Shown in pieces: positions 5,817 through 6,483 of a DNA stretch of 6,483 nucleotides. The stretch comes from Holosporales bacterium (GTDB taxonomy: Bacteria > Pseudomonadota > Alphaproteobacteria > BNTO01). Within the stretch, counting starts at the first letter, position 1. Each line of letters opens with the position of its first letter. The position numbers and the translations under genes are program-made. The notes below the pieces were generated by a model, which was given only the letters and a program-made list of their open reading frames with translations, did not search any database and was not told the DNA's origin. The DNA lies in contig JAISXM010000078.1 of the NCBI GenBank assembly GCA_031270515.1, positions 1 to 6,483 on the forward strand, given 5' to 3'.

Positions 5817-6483
5817 ATGAATATACGTTACGTAGGACATATCCTAAAAGTGCACATGTGGATAGCCGTGGTCATTTGCTTTCAAATAGCAAGGCTCGCA
5901 GCACGTGAAGGATATATTTCGATAAGAGAATACAACCTTGCCGTAAACAGGATCGTAATGGAACACTCCGGAGTGCCCGAATTTGTTCATGCAGAATTGG
6001 TGTCCGGCATGTTTCAGAGAGGGCACGATGGCAGATGTTGTAAAGCTCAACAAAAAACTGATGCGCTCGATTTAGTTAGAAAATACCACGACGGTAAGGT
6101 CGTTGTTCTTTCAGTAGCAGACTTGCATTCACTTCGTTCCGAAAAAGATCGATTACTCCGTTGTGTTCGCGAAATATTCGGGGATATAGGCGTAAAAAAA
6201 ATGGTAGTCGTATTTAACGGTGATGTTGCGCCACGTGCAGCAATAGGCTACGTTAAAACAGACCAAGATGAGGGACGTACAGTTTTTTTGATCGATGAAT
6301 TTCGAGCGTTGTTGACGGAATTAAAGGGATTGTTTCTTGATAAACACGTCGATGGACATATAATCGTCAATATAGGGAACCATGACGTGCAGTCGTTTGA
6401 ATATTTTGTTCAAATGCTAGAGATTTGCCACGAAATGAACGTGCCGGTACATTCGCACATTCCGCAAGCATTTGATTCTGACG
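5817..6483 (+). CDS. Exported metallophosphoesterase-like protein (5' part, runs off window)
   Basis: An open frame of 222 codons runs from ATG 5817 to the window end without a stop. The first 30 residues have a basic start and a hydrophobic stretch MWIAVVICFQIARLAA (14-29), an export signal or membrane anchor. The calcineurin-like metallophosphoesterase motifs follow in order: D-x-H in VVLSVADLHS (Asp102, His104), GD in VVVFNGDV (135-136) and GNHD in IIVNIGNHD (187-190). Their layout suggests the 5'-nucleotidase/cyclic phosphodiesterase (UshA/CpdB) branch, which dephosphorylates nucleotides outside the cytoplasm. The first motif normally comes soon after the signal peptide; here about 70 extra residues of unknown role precede it, and the Gly usual after D-x-H is Ser105. 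The start is preceded by a poor ribosome binding site; ATG 5856 is an alternative but would lose the basic N-terminus. Substrate cannot be judged from this part. Confidence 0.72.
   Translation, partial: MNIRYVGHILKVHMWIAVVICFQIARLAAREGYISIREYNLAVNRIVMEHSGVPEFVHAELVSGMFQRGHDGRCCKAQQKTDALDLVRKYHDGKVVVLSVADLHSLRSEKDRLLRCVREIFGDIGVKKMVVVFNGDVAPRAAIGYVKTDQDEGRTVFLIDEFRALLTELKGLFLDKHVDGHIIVNIGNHDVQSFEYFVQMLEICHEMNVPVHSHIPQAFDSD

Overview
The window looks like part of the chromosome of an alphaproteobacterium, probably a host-associated or intracellular one of the Rickettsiales/Holosporales kind. The rplM-rpsI pair points to this: L13 ends in the alphaproteobacterial style and S9 carries the N-terminal extension usual in that class. 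The lifestyle is inferred from a secreted leucine-rich-repeat protein, a secreted protein-kinase-like fragment, an amino-acid importer and several families of small palindromic repeats. No identification to genus is possible from the sequence alone.

Layout. 1-31 is the right end of a 69-bp palindromic element. 161-1369 encodes an exported BspA-type leucine-rich-repeat protein with its own strong promoter; a copy of the 69-bp element lies inside this gene, in frame, just after the signal peptide. 1370-1763 is intergenic and holds an inverted full copy of the element inserted into an older hairpin, followed by a near-consensus promoter. 1764-2453 encodes an exported protein resembling the C-lobe of a eukaryotic-type protein kinase, apparently without catalytic residues. 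2454-2757 holds no convincing gene. 2795-3796 is the rplM-rpsI operon, closed by a hairpin terminator at 3857-3892. 3901-4232 contains two related long palindromes of a second repeat family. 4262-5593 encodes an AGCS-family sodium/amino-acid symporter. 5629-5697 is another copy of the 69-bp element. From 5817 to the window end runs the 5' part of an exported metallophosphoesterase-like gene, whose stop codon lies outside.

Functionally, the ribosomal operon and the symporter are housekeeping or nutrient-uptake genes with fairly GC-rich codon choice. The LRR, kinase-like and phosphoesterase genes are more AT-rich, look exported, and sit singly under separate control, which fits a surface or secreted repertoire acting on the host. 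The LRR and kinase-like genes share a 12-bp identical stretch at the end of their signal-peptide coding region and a similar promoter layout, so they may belong to one family of exported proteins.

The most noteworthy feature is the 69-bp element. It is 23 codons long, has no stop in any of its three forward frames, is flanked by TA in the intergenic copies, and is found as coding sequence in the LRR gene. This parallels the Rickettsia palindromic elements, but I could not match the sequence to a named family.
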